In this document: positions 1-12,257 of the stretch, one piece after another
How positions within the stretch are numbered: the first letter of the stretch is position 1
Layout: every line of letters begins with the position of its first letter
Assembly (NCBI RefSeq): GCF_033568475.1
Contig: NC_133122.1
Coordinates: forward strand, 146,148,861-146,212,860
From: Henckelia pumila
Taxonomy: Eukaryota; Streptophyta; Magnoliopsida; Lamiales; Gesneriaceae
Length of the DNA: 64,000 nucleotides
Direction: 5' to 3'
Position numbers and translations under genes: made by a program
The notes under the pieces: model-generated
Databases searched by the model: none
Seen by the model: the letters and a program-made list of their open reading frames with translations, nothing else
Told to the model about the DNA's origin: nothing

Positions 1-1440
1 AGGGCCCGTTCCTGATTTATATTTAATGACCATACAATTAGGGTTAATTAATGTAAACAACGAAAATGAGTTAAAAGTTTTTTGCTTTCGGGCCTACCGA
101 AAATTCAGCATGACCTCCCCGTAAATCGGACATACCAGGAAAATTAAAAACTCAGACAGCAATACAATACTCGAAAATAGAATCCAATTCAACAATACAA
201 ATCTACAGCCACACTGGCCAGGACTAAGAACATGCAAGCCGGCAAGGCTCAAACACATCAGCAAACAAATCTCAAATATCGATACAGGTACAAGAGGCAT
301 CTCCCCGGCAAATAAAAGACTCCAATAATATTACATAGTATCTGGGAACTCACGACAACTCAATACCTTCCCTGGGATCCACTGGTAAATGCACCACCAG
401 AGGCAATAGAACCACCTGTATTACCTGCCATGACAATAACAACAAAATCACAGCATTCCCGAGGGACAGGGTCAAACCCCAGTACGAAGATCAAATAAAT
501 TATAGCAAAATAAATGATATGTAAAACAACTAATGCAATGCAAGTGAATGGTAAAAGAACATCGGGTATCAAATCTGAATCCAAAGGATAATAGATATAC
601 TGTGGCCACCTGTGCTAGGGGGACAGTTTCAAACACTGTGCGGCCCTATATCAGTACGCGTCAAGCGGAAGCAGTCTGCAGAACTGCGCAGCCCTTACGC
701 TAGCATCAGAGGTGAGACGTCAAAACGCCCTCGGCAATTATCAGAGTAATTCTTAAAAACTTGATGCAATCCTAATTACTCCAAACCTGAGGCAATTATC
801 ATTCCATCAATCCTAACATTTATTTCAACTTCCAAATAATTCAAATATTCAATCCTAGGATCGAAAATGCCCAAATTAATATTTTGGAAAATTCCGATAA
901 ATTCCCAAAAATTTCAGAACTATGATATATTGATATATAACAATAATTCGAAAATCCCTAATATATAAAATCTGAATTTTCGAAACAAATTACAGAAAAA
1001 TGAAAAATTCGATCGATACTTTCAATCGGCTCAAATATAGCACCTATAACCAACAAATAATCATATATTAATTATCTAAATTCGAATTCAACCAAAAATT
1101 CCCAAATTCAAACTCTAACTCGAAATATACCTCAAGACTTCGAATTAAAGATCAAAACGACCGGAACAACACTCCTCCTAGCTCCGGCGACGAACGGCGG
1201 CGGCAAGGGACGGCGAACGGCCATGTTGGTCGGAAATGGGTTTTCGGCCGACGCGAGAAAAGCTTACAAAATTGGTACCAAAAGAAAGCCCTCGTCGCAA
1301 GAATTCCGGGACTACTTTCGGATTTGAAATCGAACGATCAATGAAAGAGTTATGGCCGGATGAAGAAACGAATTGGAAAGGAAAAAGAAAAACAGAAGCA
1401 GGAACATGAATTATGTTTGAGGGAGGGAGAGAAGACAATG
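1..1440 (-). repeat. LTR-type retrotransposon remnant, reverse orientation
   Basis: Read on the minus strand, this stretch has an LTR-like layout. A CT-rich leader-like part (about 1440-1150) is followed by AT-rich DNA and then a GC-richer part (about 720-360). The minus-strand reading of 360-600 resembles the plus-strand sequence at about 60850-61090: both carry a 'tactggggt(c/t)tgaccc' stretch followed by a short frame beginning MAG and containing ASGGA. I see no protein domains. The short open frames here are not credible genes. One end lies outside the window and the inner boundary near 1440 is approximate. Confidence 0.5.
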
Positions 1441-1742
1441 ATATAAATATATTATATATATGCGTATGTGTGTGTTTCTATTTTTTTTATTTGGGTTCAA
1501 AATTTGATTCGGTTAATTTAATTTCAACTTTTATGTGTCATAAAAATAAATATGTATTTTAATACTGTTTATACATCGATATTTTTTAATATATATTTTA
1601 ACACACAAATTAATTATTTGGTTTAATTATTTTAATTCATCATTTTAAAATAATTATTAACAAATCTAGCCAAATAATAAGGTAATTAGCATCGATCCTT
1701 ACATTTAATGAGCTACAATTTAGTAATATATATACCAATTTT
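1441..1742. other. AT-rich intergenic DNA, nothing recognised
   Basis: Very AT-rich sequence with a short TA-rich run near 1440-1460. I see no gene, repeat boundary or regulatory site. Confidence 0.6.
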
Positions 1743-3164
1743 TTATGGAGTACCTTCATGAGAAGTTACGTTTCGCGATCTAGCTTGTCTTTATGTTTAA
1801 ATTCTTTCATCATTAATTTTGTTTCTTGACAAACAGTTTTTTTAGTTAACTTTGATGTTGATATTATGTAAGCTTTGTTGCTAGCTAGTTTACCAAATAG
1901 CAATACTTCTGTCTTATTTCAAAGTTTACTTCAGTATGTTCATCTATGGCAACACGTGCATTTAAGTGGCTAATGAGGTTATAATTAACAATTCCCTTGG
2001 TTACTGATGACAAAGTTGGCTGATATTCCTTGGCTTGATGTCAAAAAGAAGGCATTTTCACACGTGGATATGGTCGCATTCATGTGTTGGTCGACGAGGG
2101 GATTCTTTTAATCTTGATACCCTTTGATAAAGATTTTTAGCATAGAGCAATTACTATAATGTCATACCAAAAGTTCTATGCGACATTTTGAAGTCTTTTC
2201 TTTTTTGAGCAACTTAGGCAACTCAAACTTTCTTTGTTTAACCATGCGCTGGTGCTGCTATATAGCAAACCAGACATTCTTGAACTTGGCGTGCTGTGAA
2301 GAGCTTGAATTTTTTTTTTTAATTTAGAAAAAAGTTTTGTACAAAAATTGTCGGCGTGCGATTCTTATATGCAATTCATTTGGTTATAAAGTTTTCAAGA
2401 ACGTATTGACTTTGATATTTTCATCCTATATTTTTATATCAATGAAATTTGTGTGGAATATTAGTTCTCGCAATGAAATACGCGAAACTTATATTACATG
2501 CTTAGTCCCATCCCACCACATGCAGAGACTACTACAGCCAGCATAAATTTTTCAGATAGAAGATTAATATACTGTCTTGTTTGTTTCTCATTTTCGGTTT
2601 CGATCTTGGTATTCGAGGCTTGTTTGCAAATGTTATATTTGAAAAAAACAATATTTGAACTATCACACCAACTGTCCGTGCAAACTTTGTTATATTTTTT
2701 ATTCATTGACGATTTATTTTCATGACGATCATATGCTACTACTGCAAAAATTTATACTTTTATTTGTCCATTTTGGACTTATTGCGCAAAATCATTATGA
2801 ACTATAACAAGTTATAAACCTAGCTGAGATGCTACTTGAAAGAGTTCGTTTCTTACTATAACATACAAAATTTTACATAAAAAAGAAACAACTAGAAAAT
2901 TGCTATATTTGCAGATTTTCCAGAGAGTATTGATTTGAATTGATCACGTTTTATAGGGGACGTACATCATTTCAACAGCATATACGTACGTACTCATAAA
3001 GCAATAATTCTCTTCAAATTCATTGTTTTTGTTTAATTATATTTACTCCACGGTTTCCCAAAGATAGTCATGCTTATTTATTCTATATTCAAACTAGGTT
3101 TATACTAGCTTGATCATCACTGATTTCCAATATAAATGCGGAATCGTCACACTGAGTGACACTT

Positions 3165-3535
3165 TAGAATATTTTTCCGTCTTTATTGGCGGTTCTTGAA
3201 AGGGATCAAAATCCAAGCAGCTTGGGAAAATAATTAAGGTCTGGGGAATCTGTCAAGGCATATACAGTCCAATGAGCCTCACGTTCAAAGTGGATCGAGC
3301 GAGGCTTGTCCCGTCGAAGAGTGAGGATCAAAACTGGATATGGCCAATGGATAAGCTCAACATTCCTAGTACACCTATATTTGTGATAAGAGCTCGAGCA
3401 GGAGGCCCGAAATTGGCATTTGTTACGTTATATCTTGACAGGTATAATGTGATACCGTCTAACAAGAGATTGCATTCGATGGTGGAACTTAGTAGGTATA
3501 CTCTAATCTTTAAACACCAAGTAAATAACTGATTT
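3165..3535 (+). pseudogene. Decayed CW/MBD-domain gene copy
   Basis: This is homologous to coding exons 1 and 2 of the MBD4-like gene at 9851. Recognisable pieces include a stretch like 'WPMDKLNIP' (functional copy: WAMDKPNIP) and one like 'PSNKRL-SMVELSRY'. Several things show it is dead. The intron acceptor before the start is changed (ggcgg where the functional copy has ggcag). Most of the CW zinc-finger codons, including the later cysteines, are deleted. The intron between the two exons is largely lost. Exons 3 and 4 are absent. An open frame of about 86 codons (3272-3532) crosses the remains but is not a plausible protein. Confidence 0.8.
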
Positions 3536-3750
3536 ACTACTATCTGATGTCAAGCAACGAACGTCGTATGTTAAAGCTAGAGCGGGCTTATATCCAAAAC
3601 ATATCAACTTGTATATAATCACTGTAATTGTGAGTTTAGATTTGTATATATTCTGCATATATTTTAGAGCTATAATCGTGCAGAGTGTGTGCATGAATGA
3701 TAGTGCACCATACGTGCGCATTGTGTGTGCCTTGGGTACTTTTGATTAAT

Positions 3751-3817
3751 GTGCACTATTTATACGTGCACATTGTGTGCTGGGATTGTGCACTATTTAT
3801 ACGTGCACATTGTGTGC
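3751..3817. repeat. 30-bp direct repeat, two copies
   Basis: A 30-bp unit beginning gtgcactatttatacgtg occurs at 3751-3780 and again at 3788-3817 with 7 bp between. The related region downstream of the functional MBD gene (about 10925-10970) has diverged gtgcac words but not this exact doubling. It looks like a local slippage duplication in the downstream part of the duplicated block. Confidence 0.85.
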
Positions 3818-3920
3818 AAGAGTACTTTCGACTAATTTTGCTTGTGCGAAAATATATTTACTTGTTTGGAAATAAATATAGTATAAATGACGAACATTTG
3901 ATACATAGACCATAGTAATG

Positions 3921-4967
3921 TAGAAGGAACCGTATATATTATTAAATTATATTTATTTAATTAACCTGGAATTTTTGTTTATAGTAAACTTATATATTTT
4001 GTTCATTTATATTTATATTTTATATTATGTTTGGTTAAACTTATTTTAAACATTTTATAAGCTCATATATCTTATAATTGAGATTTGAGATGTTTTACAA
4101 ATTTATAAAGGTGATCATAAAAAGTATAGTTTTGATAATAAGTTGTTAAGATGTTTACATAAAATAAGATAAGATATCATAATTGTAAAAGTTAATGAGG
4201 GATTATAATGCAGTTGTTGAACTTGATACCAACGTACAAACTTGTTCATGTTTTTTTTAAAAAAAGAACACTAATAATATTAAAGGCCAGAAATATGAGG
4301 GAACTATCGAATCCATAATATAATATATATCTTCCCCTTCCCCGTTTTGTTGGGTTTAGGGTGGCTTTCTTTTTTTGTTGACAAATCTTGTAATTAAAGA
4401 CATCTTTTGATCCATTTTAATATTATAGGTTTTATCCGTCAAAAAATAATATAATATATATCTTAAATGTTGTAAAAAAATAATAATGCTCTACAAAATA
4501 GTGTAAGAAAATAAGGATTGCACATAAACAGTTTGAGGTGTTTTCACAAGGTGTTTACAACACCTACAATAACACCTTGTGTAATTTGCAGCGAAATATA
4601 ATTTAAGCGTGAATAAAATAAACAAGCAACCAAATAAATAGAATCAAATGTTTTAAGCAAAAGTATCGCCTCAGGGCAAAACTTTCACTACAAAATAATT
4701 CAAAGAGTTTTACAAACTCTAAAACCAGTGATTATTGTAAAATCAATTTTCTCCAACATATCAGAAAATAAACCAAAGATAAGCATCTCCTAAAATTCTA
4801 TACGAAATAGAATAAATAAACAAAATACGGAGATGAATCCTTGAGGCCGAAACTCGACTAGAACACTTCAATTTTGATTTTCGATCTTCACGTGTTCTTC
4901 AAGGCTTCAAGGTTACACGACCAACACAGCTTCAATAATTCTCCAGAATTCTTCTCTTGTATGTACG
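3921..4967. other. AT-rich intergenic DNA with repeat-like patch
   Basis: There is no gene here. About 4500-4967 is less AT-rich and looks like part of an old retroelement: it has LTR-like text such as 'tatcgcctcagggcaaaac', and similar-looking sequence continues after the hAT element at 5616-5900. I could not identify ends or a protein domain. Confidence 0.4.
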
Positions 4968-5500
4968 CAGGGACGGACCAACAGTGGGGGTATATTAATA
5001 TATATGTGTATATTATGTGTATATTTTTAAGGTCCAATATAATGTATTTTTTTCCTTTTTGGGTTTTTTCAAAAATTTTATTTTGGGCTCTTTCAATGTT
5101 TGATATAAACTAATAATATTTTTTGTTTTGGGTTCTATAAAACATATTTTTTTTTTCTGTTTTCGCCTATTTTAACTTTGATTTGGACTAACTAAATTTT
5201 CAAATGGAGTTTGAGAAATTTCAATTATATTATACTAATAATAAATTATATTATAAAGATAATTAATTAAAAAAATTAGACAAGTATCATCCGTATATTA
5301 GATTTTAAATGGAAAATGCTTTATTTTTTTAAAAAAAATTTGTGTAATGATATAATATATATTATCTATTAAGTTTAGGGGAGCTAATATAATAAAAGTT
5401 AGATTTTTATATCATTATTATGATATTCATATTTAATAAAATTAAAAACTTATGAAAAACTAAATGATATATAAATTTAGAGAGTTAATTAGATTATATA

Positions 5501-5535
<35 letters not shown>

Positions 5536-5615
5536 GATTAGAATATTCAATGTCTATAATTTTTTTGTACCTAAAATTTAACCCCCCTTGAAGAAAAATC
5601 CTAGTTACGTCCCTG
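4968..5615. mobile_element. hAT-like non-autonomous element, 648 bp
   Basis: It begins cagggacggacc and ends tacgtccctg, an inverted pair typical of CAGGG-type hAT elements. The flanks are tatgtacg (4960-4967) and tatgtact (5616-5623), an 8-bp target-site duplication with one mismatch. The interior is AT-rich, includes a (TA)n run at about 5505-5532 and has no transposase. Confidence 0.8.
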
Positions 5616-6471
5616 TATGTACTTATATCTCTCTAAATCTCACACGGTAGTGTATTTCTCTCTAAGTTCATATTTTTCCTTGTGCACGCCTATCTCAATA
5701 TATAGGCAAGAATATTTCTCATCTTGGTTTCCATGCATACGTAGGATTCTCCTAGATTTGATCACATCAAATCTACAAAGATTGAGAAACAAAATAATTA
5801 GATAATAATATTAAAGATAACTCAATCTTCTTAAATAAGAAAATAAATAATTTAAATATGATATCTCAACGTGACTTCATGTCCAAGAAAAGCAAAAGAT
5901 TTTTATATAAAATCTTTTTAAAATTAAGAAATTTGTAGGAATGAAATATTTCTTTCAAATAGGATGGAACGAATAGAGCCCATTATTGTTAGGCTTATAA
6001 GTCATAAGATATAAATGTCTCAAATTTGATATCCGCTGGTTGGTATGGTTAGAATATATTCTAAAATATGGTTAAAATATTGATTTTCCTTCATTTTCGA
6101 ATTCTTCTTCTCTCTTTTTTTTTTAAAAAAATAAAACCATTGAAAATTATAATTATGTTTTTTTAAAAAAAAAAATTCATGTTGTTTTCCAAAGGATGTT
6201 GAGTTTCGTACTTCTCAATGTATCATCATACAAGAAATTCTGAACTCCCGAATTTATAGTATGTTTGAAAGAATATAACTTTTTTTTTTTGTCAATTACT
6301 TATCCAATGTAGGTTTTGGTCCAATAAGTATTTTGAATTTTAGTTTTGGATTAACTTTTATTTCTTAATTTTTTTTTAGTTTTTAATCTTATTTCGTCGG
6401 AGTGATAATATGACATCAAAAATATTAATGCGACACTAGATAATGCTGACGTGATATAATACTAGTATGAG
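5616..6471. other. AT-rich intergenic DNA
   Basis: I see no gene. The first 250 bp may continue the repeat-like patch seen before 4968. The rest is low-complexity AT-rich sequence with poly-A and poly-T runs. Confidence 0.5.
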
Positions 6472-6696
6472 TCCTAGAGTTGGGATACCGAACCAAAATA
6501 CCGACTTTTTGAAATATCGTATCGAAATTTTTTCGATATATAGACATTTTTTTGGTATATCGAATGTTCTTTCGGTATCTATACGGTATGAGTATGGATT
6601 TTTTTTATACAAAAATTTCAAAATTTCGATATCGGTACCGATATGAATTTTTTCATACCAATATTTTTTATAGGATATATCGAAAACCCACCCCTA
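6472..6696. mobile_element. hAT-like MITE of the 'ataccga' low-complexity family
   Basis: The left end (ctagagttgggataccg) and right end (accgaaaacccacccctaa) form an imperfect inverted repeat. The flanks agtatgag (6464-6471) and agtatgac (6697-6704) are a 7/8 target-site duplication. The interior is built of 'ggtat.cga' words. A close relative with a perfect duplication lies at 58072-58292. It has no coding capacity. Confidence 0.7.
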
Positions 6697-7289
6697 AGTA
6701 TGACACCAAAAATTACTAACTTGTGTTAGTAATCAGATCAAAACAACCACGCTCATACCTAATAACCACACAAGTATTAAATCGATACTATTAATAAAGC
6801 AAGAACCTCTAATACAACTAATTTTTTGTGAAGTTTTTTCAACATACCGAAATTGCTCTTAATTTGCTTCTTTTTTTTCTACACTTAATTTTATTTTTTG
6901 TGCATTTCTTGCCACGATCCACAAAATATCCAAAACATAATAAAAATTCAACCAAAAATCACCATCGATTTTAATATTTTACAGTTTTATAAAACTCTAT
7001 TGAATTTATTTTTATATTTTCTGGATACAAATCGTGTATGCCACGATTACAAATGGTTTACATTATACACTAGTTCTCTCATTTTTAAAAAAAATATTTT
7101 TATTACATCAAAAGATGGTAGTTTATTTTAAGAATATAATAATATCGATCAGAGAAATTAAATTTTTAACAATTAAAAATAAAACAATAATTTATTTAAA
7201 TATGAATAAAAATATTAAGACAAGGCCGTCAGTGTTAGTCAACCCTTACATATTAGTACTACGTACGTACTTCCTTTTTTGCTTTTCTC

Positions 7290-7542
7290 GCCTACCACCA
7301 AACCCTAGCTTCCTCAATCACTCACACACACAAACACACAAGAACAATCATTTCTCTTCGGGAACACTTTTGGATTTTTCATCTGATCTTGGTGGTGGTA
7401 TCTTTCCAGCTCCTTTCCCTCGTTCATTCATTTTATTACTGTTGGGTTTTTTTTTCTTAATTATGTCATTGTTTGGTGTGGATGTTTTTTCGTTTTGTTT
7501 CGTTTCTTGGCGGATAAATTCTTTCTTTCTTTTTTACGTCTG
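7290..7542 (+). other. Probable 5' UTR exon of the MBD4-like gene
   Basis: A leader-like stretch ('aaaccctagc', CA-rich then CT-rich) ends at a good donor, tctg|gtaaga, at 7543. The first acceptor in frame with the CW/MBD coding exon is at 9841-9842, so I infer a non-coding first exon and an intron of about 2.3 kb. The transcription start is estimated only. The unspliced open frame across this exon (7034-7546) has no known domain. Confidence 0.5.
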
Positions 7543-9850
7543 GTAAGATCTTCAGTATACGGATCTGTTGAAAAGAGCTGATTTTTTCTTTTATATTTGG
7601 TGTGTATATATCTTTGTTTCAAGAATGTACATATACTTTAGAATCATTACTGAAATTCAAAACTGACACGAACGTGTGTGAATCAAATTTTCTGTTGTGT
7701 AGATGATTGGGGTTGATTTTTCTTTGTTTTTCCTTGTTGATTTAATTTGTGTCTTCAGATTGCCCGTCTTTTTCATGTACTTATACGGTTCGAGTTTTGA
7801 TCCAGCGTTTTAATTTTGTCAACTTGCATGTATGCTTGTGGTGGTAAATGACAATTTTGATAATACTTTTAGTCAATTGCAATAGGATATATGATTTGTA
7901 AGATGCATGGCAGCCTGGTCATTTGAATTAAATATGAAAGGAGTTGTCTAGTTTTATGGGAAAAGTTTCCACCTTTGGCATGAAAATTAAGGGGAATTTT
8001 GTGTTAAAGATTCTCCATCAGACAGTTTAACTGTCAGCAAAGAGCAAGGTTAATGTATTAAGCAGGAACATGCATCCGCGTGCGGTTGTATATATGTATC
8101 ATTACATGCATACTAACTTAAAGCTTTCTTGTCCGGTCCACGTGGTTTAAAACCGTTCCTGTTACGGTTGAAAACACTTCAGTTGATGAACACATAAGAG
8201 CGGTTTAAAACCGTTTCTGTTATCTTATCCGAAGCAGTTATAGCAAGTTTTACCATCGAGTACTACTACAAGCCACTCCTATTGAATATATACGAGCACT
8301 ATCTACCACCGATTTTTGTTCTATCTTAATGTTAGCCTTGTGTTTTCTTCAGCGCTCAGCAATCTCTTTCGCTCTTTCTTAAGTTATTCAGCATGGTATA
8401 TTAACCAATGAGTGACAAATTAGTGTATTCCAGTGTTATATGTGAGCACTTCTTCTGAAGTTTCATGATCAAGTTTGCCTTTATGTTTGAATTCTTTCAA
8501 CAGTAGTTTTATGTCTTGACAATAGTTTTTTAGTTAACTTTAATTTGTTGGTTGACATTATGTAATTGTTATTGCAAGTTTACCTAATAATGATACTTCT
8601 GTCTTATTTCAAAGCTTACTTCATTTCATTAATGATGCATCCCATGCAACACTTTTAAGTGGCCATGAGGTTGTAGTACTTGTATTGTCTTTGTTTTTTG
8701 TGACGAAGTTGGCTTATCCTTGTCTGGACATGGTGTAGATGGCCTTTTCGCAAGTGCATAATATTGATTGAATTCAAATGTCTGTCGGTATTCTATTATT
8801 TCAATATCCTTTGCCAATATTTTTCAGTAATAGAACAATGTCATACACTTCAGTTTTATGCGATTTCGTGAAGTCTTTTATTTACTTGGGCAACGCTTTG
8901 GTATTCAAACTGTTCTTTGTTATAATTACCATACACTGCTGTAGCAAACATGCCATTCTTGAGCATCTACTTGCACAAAAATCGTTAGCTGCGAATCTAT
9001 GTTTGTTATCTGGTCGTGAAGTTTTCAAGAACTTAATTATGGCATTGATATTCTCATACCGCTTTTCAATTCAATAAATCTTTTGTGTGGTTTAGTTCTT
9101 GCAATCCAAATAGGCGAACATACGTTGCATGCTTAGTCCCATGCACCAGATGCATCAGCTGTTTTTTTTTCGTTGAAACAATGCATTAGCTGTTTTATCC
9201 TTGGAAAAGATACATAAATTAATGTTAATGAATTAAACATGCCCAAATATTCGATATAAAAAGGGAAAACAGGCATGCAGCATGTTTGTTTGACATGTTG
9301 AAGACATAAAGTTTGCCGGTCGAACAATTAGAGATTATACAACATTTTATTTTTATTATTGGTAGTCCAGGCTTATTTATTTGCTTATGCTTTCTGTTTC
9401 TTCACTAGAAAATTTCCTTGGTATTATGATTGTGTTGGTTGATTTAAATGATAATGATTGTTCATATCAATACGAACCTTGTTATTTAGTTCATTGATGA
9501 TACATTTCCATCTGATGCTTGTATGTTACTAATGCAAAAAAGCTATACCTTATTGGTCGATTTTGGATGTATTGTGCCAGATCTTACAAATGAACTCAAA
9601 TAAGCAAAGCTTTTAGACGAGGTATTCCTTGAAAGAGGTTGTGATCACATGCTACAGCACATGAAATTTATTCAGCAAAAAACAAAAAGAACTAGAAAAA
9701 TGCTATTTGAAGATCTCCAACAGGAAGTATATATTTGCATTGATCATGCTTCAGTAACTTGATCACTGATGTCCAACATAAAAGCAGAATCGTCACACCT
9801 AAATGACACTTTAGAATATTAATGTTCCCTTTTTATTGGCAGTTGTCGAA

Positions 9851-10758
9851 ATGGAACGGAATTCAATCAGCTCGGCAAACAAGGTTTGGGACTCCGTCAG
9901 GGCGTATACAGTCCAGTGCGCCTCATGTTCAAAGTGGAGGCTCGTCCCCTCCAAGGAGAAGTACGAGGAAATCAGAGAAACAATCGACGAACAGCCTTTC
10001 ACGTGCGATACAGCCAGGCAGTGGAAGCCTGATGTATCATGTGACAAGGAATCTGATGTCCAGAGGGATGATGATCAAAACTGGCTATGGGCAATGGACA
10101 AGCCCAACATTCCTCGGACACCAAAGGGCTGGCAACGGATCATAAGATCTCGCGCTGAAGGAGGCACGAAATTCGCTGATGTGTATGTATCAGTACTTAT
10201 TGATTTTGTCTCTCATGACAAAAAAATACTTAGTCTGCATCATCTATATAAGCATTTTCTTTTGTGTCACATGTTAACAGGTATTATGTGACACCGTCCA
10301 ACAAGAGACTGCGTTCGATGGTGGAACTTAGTCGGTATGCTCCGATCTTCAAATAATGCTAAATAAAGTTATATTTACTCTATATGCATGTCTTAATGCC
10401 GGCGGCATATATACAGGTACCTTGGTGAGCATCCGCAGCTTGCACAAGACGGTGTCACCACGTCACAATTCTCGTTTCAACCCCCGGTGCGATTTGTCGA
10501 TAACCATGTTCCGAAAAGGCGAGGTCGTTCTTCTTCACGTGACATACGGGGGACACACATGACAGCCATCGTGCCATATGAACATCCGGAAAGTGGCGCG
10601 CGGGATCAGACATTGGTTGAACCCCGAGCAGAAAGTTCGGGTAATTTTACATATATCTAATAATTGATTGAGATTCAATATTTTGTTGATGATAGATCTC
10701 GTGTCTCTTTGCAGGAAACCCCATGTTAGCAATGGTTCCATATGCAAATAAGGAGTAG
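9851..10758 (+). CDS. MBD4-like: Methyl-CpG-binding domain protein with CW zinc finger (MBD4-like)
   Basis: I reconstruct four exons: 9851-10182, 10281-10334, 10417-10640 and 10715-10758, all with GT/AG introns and continuous frame, giving 217 residues. Residues 20-66 form a CW zinc finger with cysteines at 23, 26, 52 and 64 and the motif CASCSKWRLVP. Residues about 75-150 match the plant MBD (WAMDKPNIPRTPKGW, then YYVTPSNKRLRSM). A basic stretch PKRRGR near residue 160 could be a nuclear signal. In plants the CW-plus-MBD arrangement is seen in the small MBD1/2/4/12 group of nuclear chromatin proteins; I infer a chromatin-reader role. Binding to methylated DNA is not certain for this group. 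The start is the first ATG after the acceptor at 9842. A truncated dead copy lies upstream at 3165-3535. Without the last splice, the frame would end shortly after 10640. Confidence 0.88.
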
Positions 10759-11580
10759 CAAGCTAGGTAACCTGCTTGAGAATTGTAGTTTAATTTGTAG
10801 AAGCGTACAAGAACTCATTGTTCTCGTGTAATATTAATTAATGTATTCAACAGTACATGTGAACTTAATTGTAAGATTATATTTGTGCATTTCAACAAGA
10901 TTTAATTTGGGGAATTTGTGTGCAATAATCGTGCACATTATGTGCAGGGGATAGTGCATGATATGTGCATGGGTTCTTTCATGAATTCATATTTACTCGC
11001 ACAAAAGTATCTAATTTTGAAATAAAAATAATCTTAATGATGCACATTTGGTACATGATCATGTAAGCATCAAACAAAAAACAAAAAACATATGACATAT
11101 CATAAATTTAATGAAGACGGAATCCTTAAATTCACCCTAGCTCTTCCGATATAATTATAAATTAATGGTTATAAAGATATATATATTGTGTTATATATAA
11201 CTAGTGTATTGATGCATGCCTTGCGTGCTCGTATAATATTTTTGTAATTAATTTAATTTATATTCAAATAAGAGTAATATCATAGTTGTAAAAATTATCA
11301 ATAGACTAATTAACTGCAATTTAAAACATCGAAATTTAAAAAAAAAACAAAAGAAAAAAAAGTGTAATATATATATCACATATGGGCAATTTTGGTTAAT
11401 AAAATGATGTCTAAGAGACGGATTCTTTAATTTATATATAGGAGAATATACAAAGAAATAATTTTTTGGTTTATTAGGGATAATTTTAATTTTCCAGTTG
11501 ATAATTTTATGGTTAGATTAATAATCTTAATTACCAAATTAAAGTCTAATGATCAGGAACAAAATTCTATGATAGTTACG
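10759..11580. other. 3' flank of the MBD gene and AT-rich DNA
   Basis: About 10759-10920 is probably 3' UTR. About 10920-11070 matches the downstream part of the duplicated block at 3670-3900. The remainder is AT-rich with no recognised feature. Confidence 0.55.
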
Positions 11581-11745
11581 GAACTGTCGATGCTACACAC
11601 AGAGTAGTGCCCTGTGCGTAACATGGTGAGTTCTGATTGGTCCAAATCAGTGGGCCCCTGTGGGTAGCATGTACAAAACCGACAGTTACTCCACCATGTG
11701 TCACACTAGCGTAAAGAGTGCAACTGTCGATTTGGTTCCATTTTG
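11581..11745. repeat. Imperfect inverted repeat around 'aactgtcgatgctac'
   Basis: The left arm aactgtcgatgctac (near 11582) is complemented in two pieces by gtagcatg and accgacagtt near 11665-11690, and a third related word (aactgtcgattt) follows near 11722. The block is less AT-rich than its surroundings. It may be a MITE fragment; I found no duplication at the edges. Confidence 0.35.
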
Positions 11746-12257
11746 GAAAATTTTGTTCGATTTTGTAAATATTTAATCCGAAATCAAACGATGTAATTTT
11801 GAGATAATTCCCAAATTATTCATTCAAGAGTTTACATCTCAATACATATGCATAATTAATATTATAAGGTTGACATGACAAATCATGAGTTGTTAGATCT
11901 CCTGTTAGGGTAATACCTTTAAGGTAGGTTGAACTAACCCTGTAATTTTGGTTCAGTTTGGTTTTCTTGTATTACCGTTGGTTAATTCAGTTCGGTTTAA
12001 TTAATAACATTAAATAAAAAATTATCTTTTATGGTTTAGAGTAAATTATTAGTAAAAATCTGAATATTATTTTGAAATATCTAAAAATATCAAATATTTG
12101 ATAAATAAATAAAAATAGCAATTTAAAATAAATATAATCAAAAATTAATAACATAGTAAAATATAGTAAAATGATTAAAAACATCAAATTAATATTTTGT
12201 ATTAAAGTTCATGATCTTTTGAATGAACAAATATCACCCTTTTTATCTATTTATATA

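Larger units (their letters stand above)
1743..3920 (+). repeat. Truncated tandem duplicate of the MBD-gene region
   Basis: This block aligns, in the same orientation, with about 8434-11070. Shared landmarks are the 'ttatgttt(a/g)aattctttca' segment (1791 versus 8481), 'atacttctgtcttatttcaaag' cores (about 1903 versus 8592), the zinc-finger exon area (3250-3530 versus 9900-10340), and the gtgcac-rich downstream part (3670-3900 versus 10925-11060). The copy starts inside the large first intron of the functional gene, so it has no 5' UTR exon. Divergence and many indels indicate an old duplication. Confidence 0.8.

Noticed and set aside
3751..3817. Spaced direct repeats that could suggest a CRISPR array
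   Set aside because: Only two units with a 7-bp spacer in a eukaryotic intergenic region; no cas genes.
7034..7546. 170-codon open frame
   Set aside because: It crosses the leader-like exon and low-complexity AT-rich sequence, has no domain, and ends at a good splice donor; better explained as 5' UTR.
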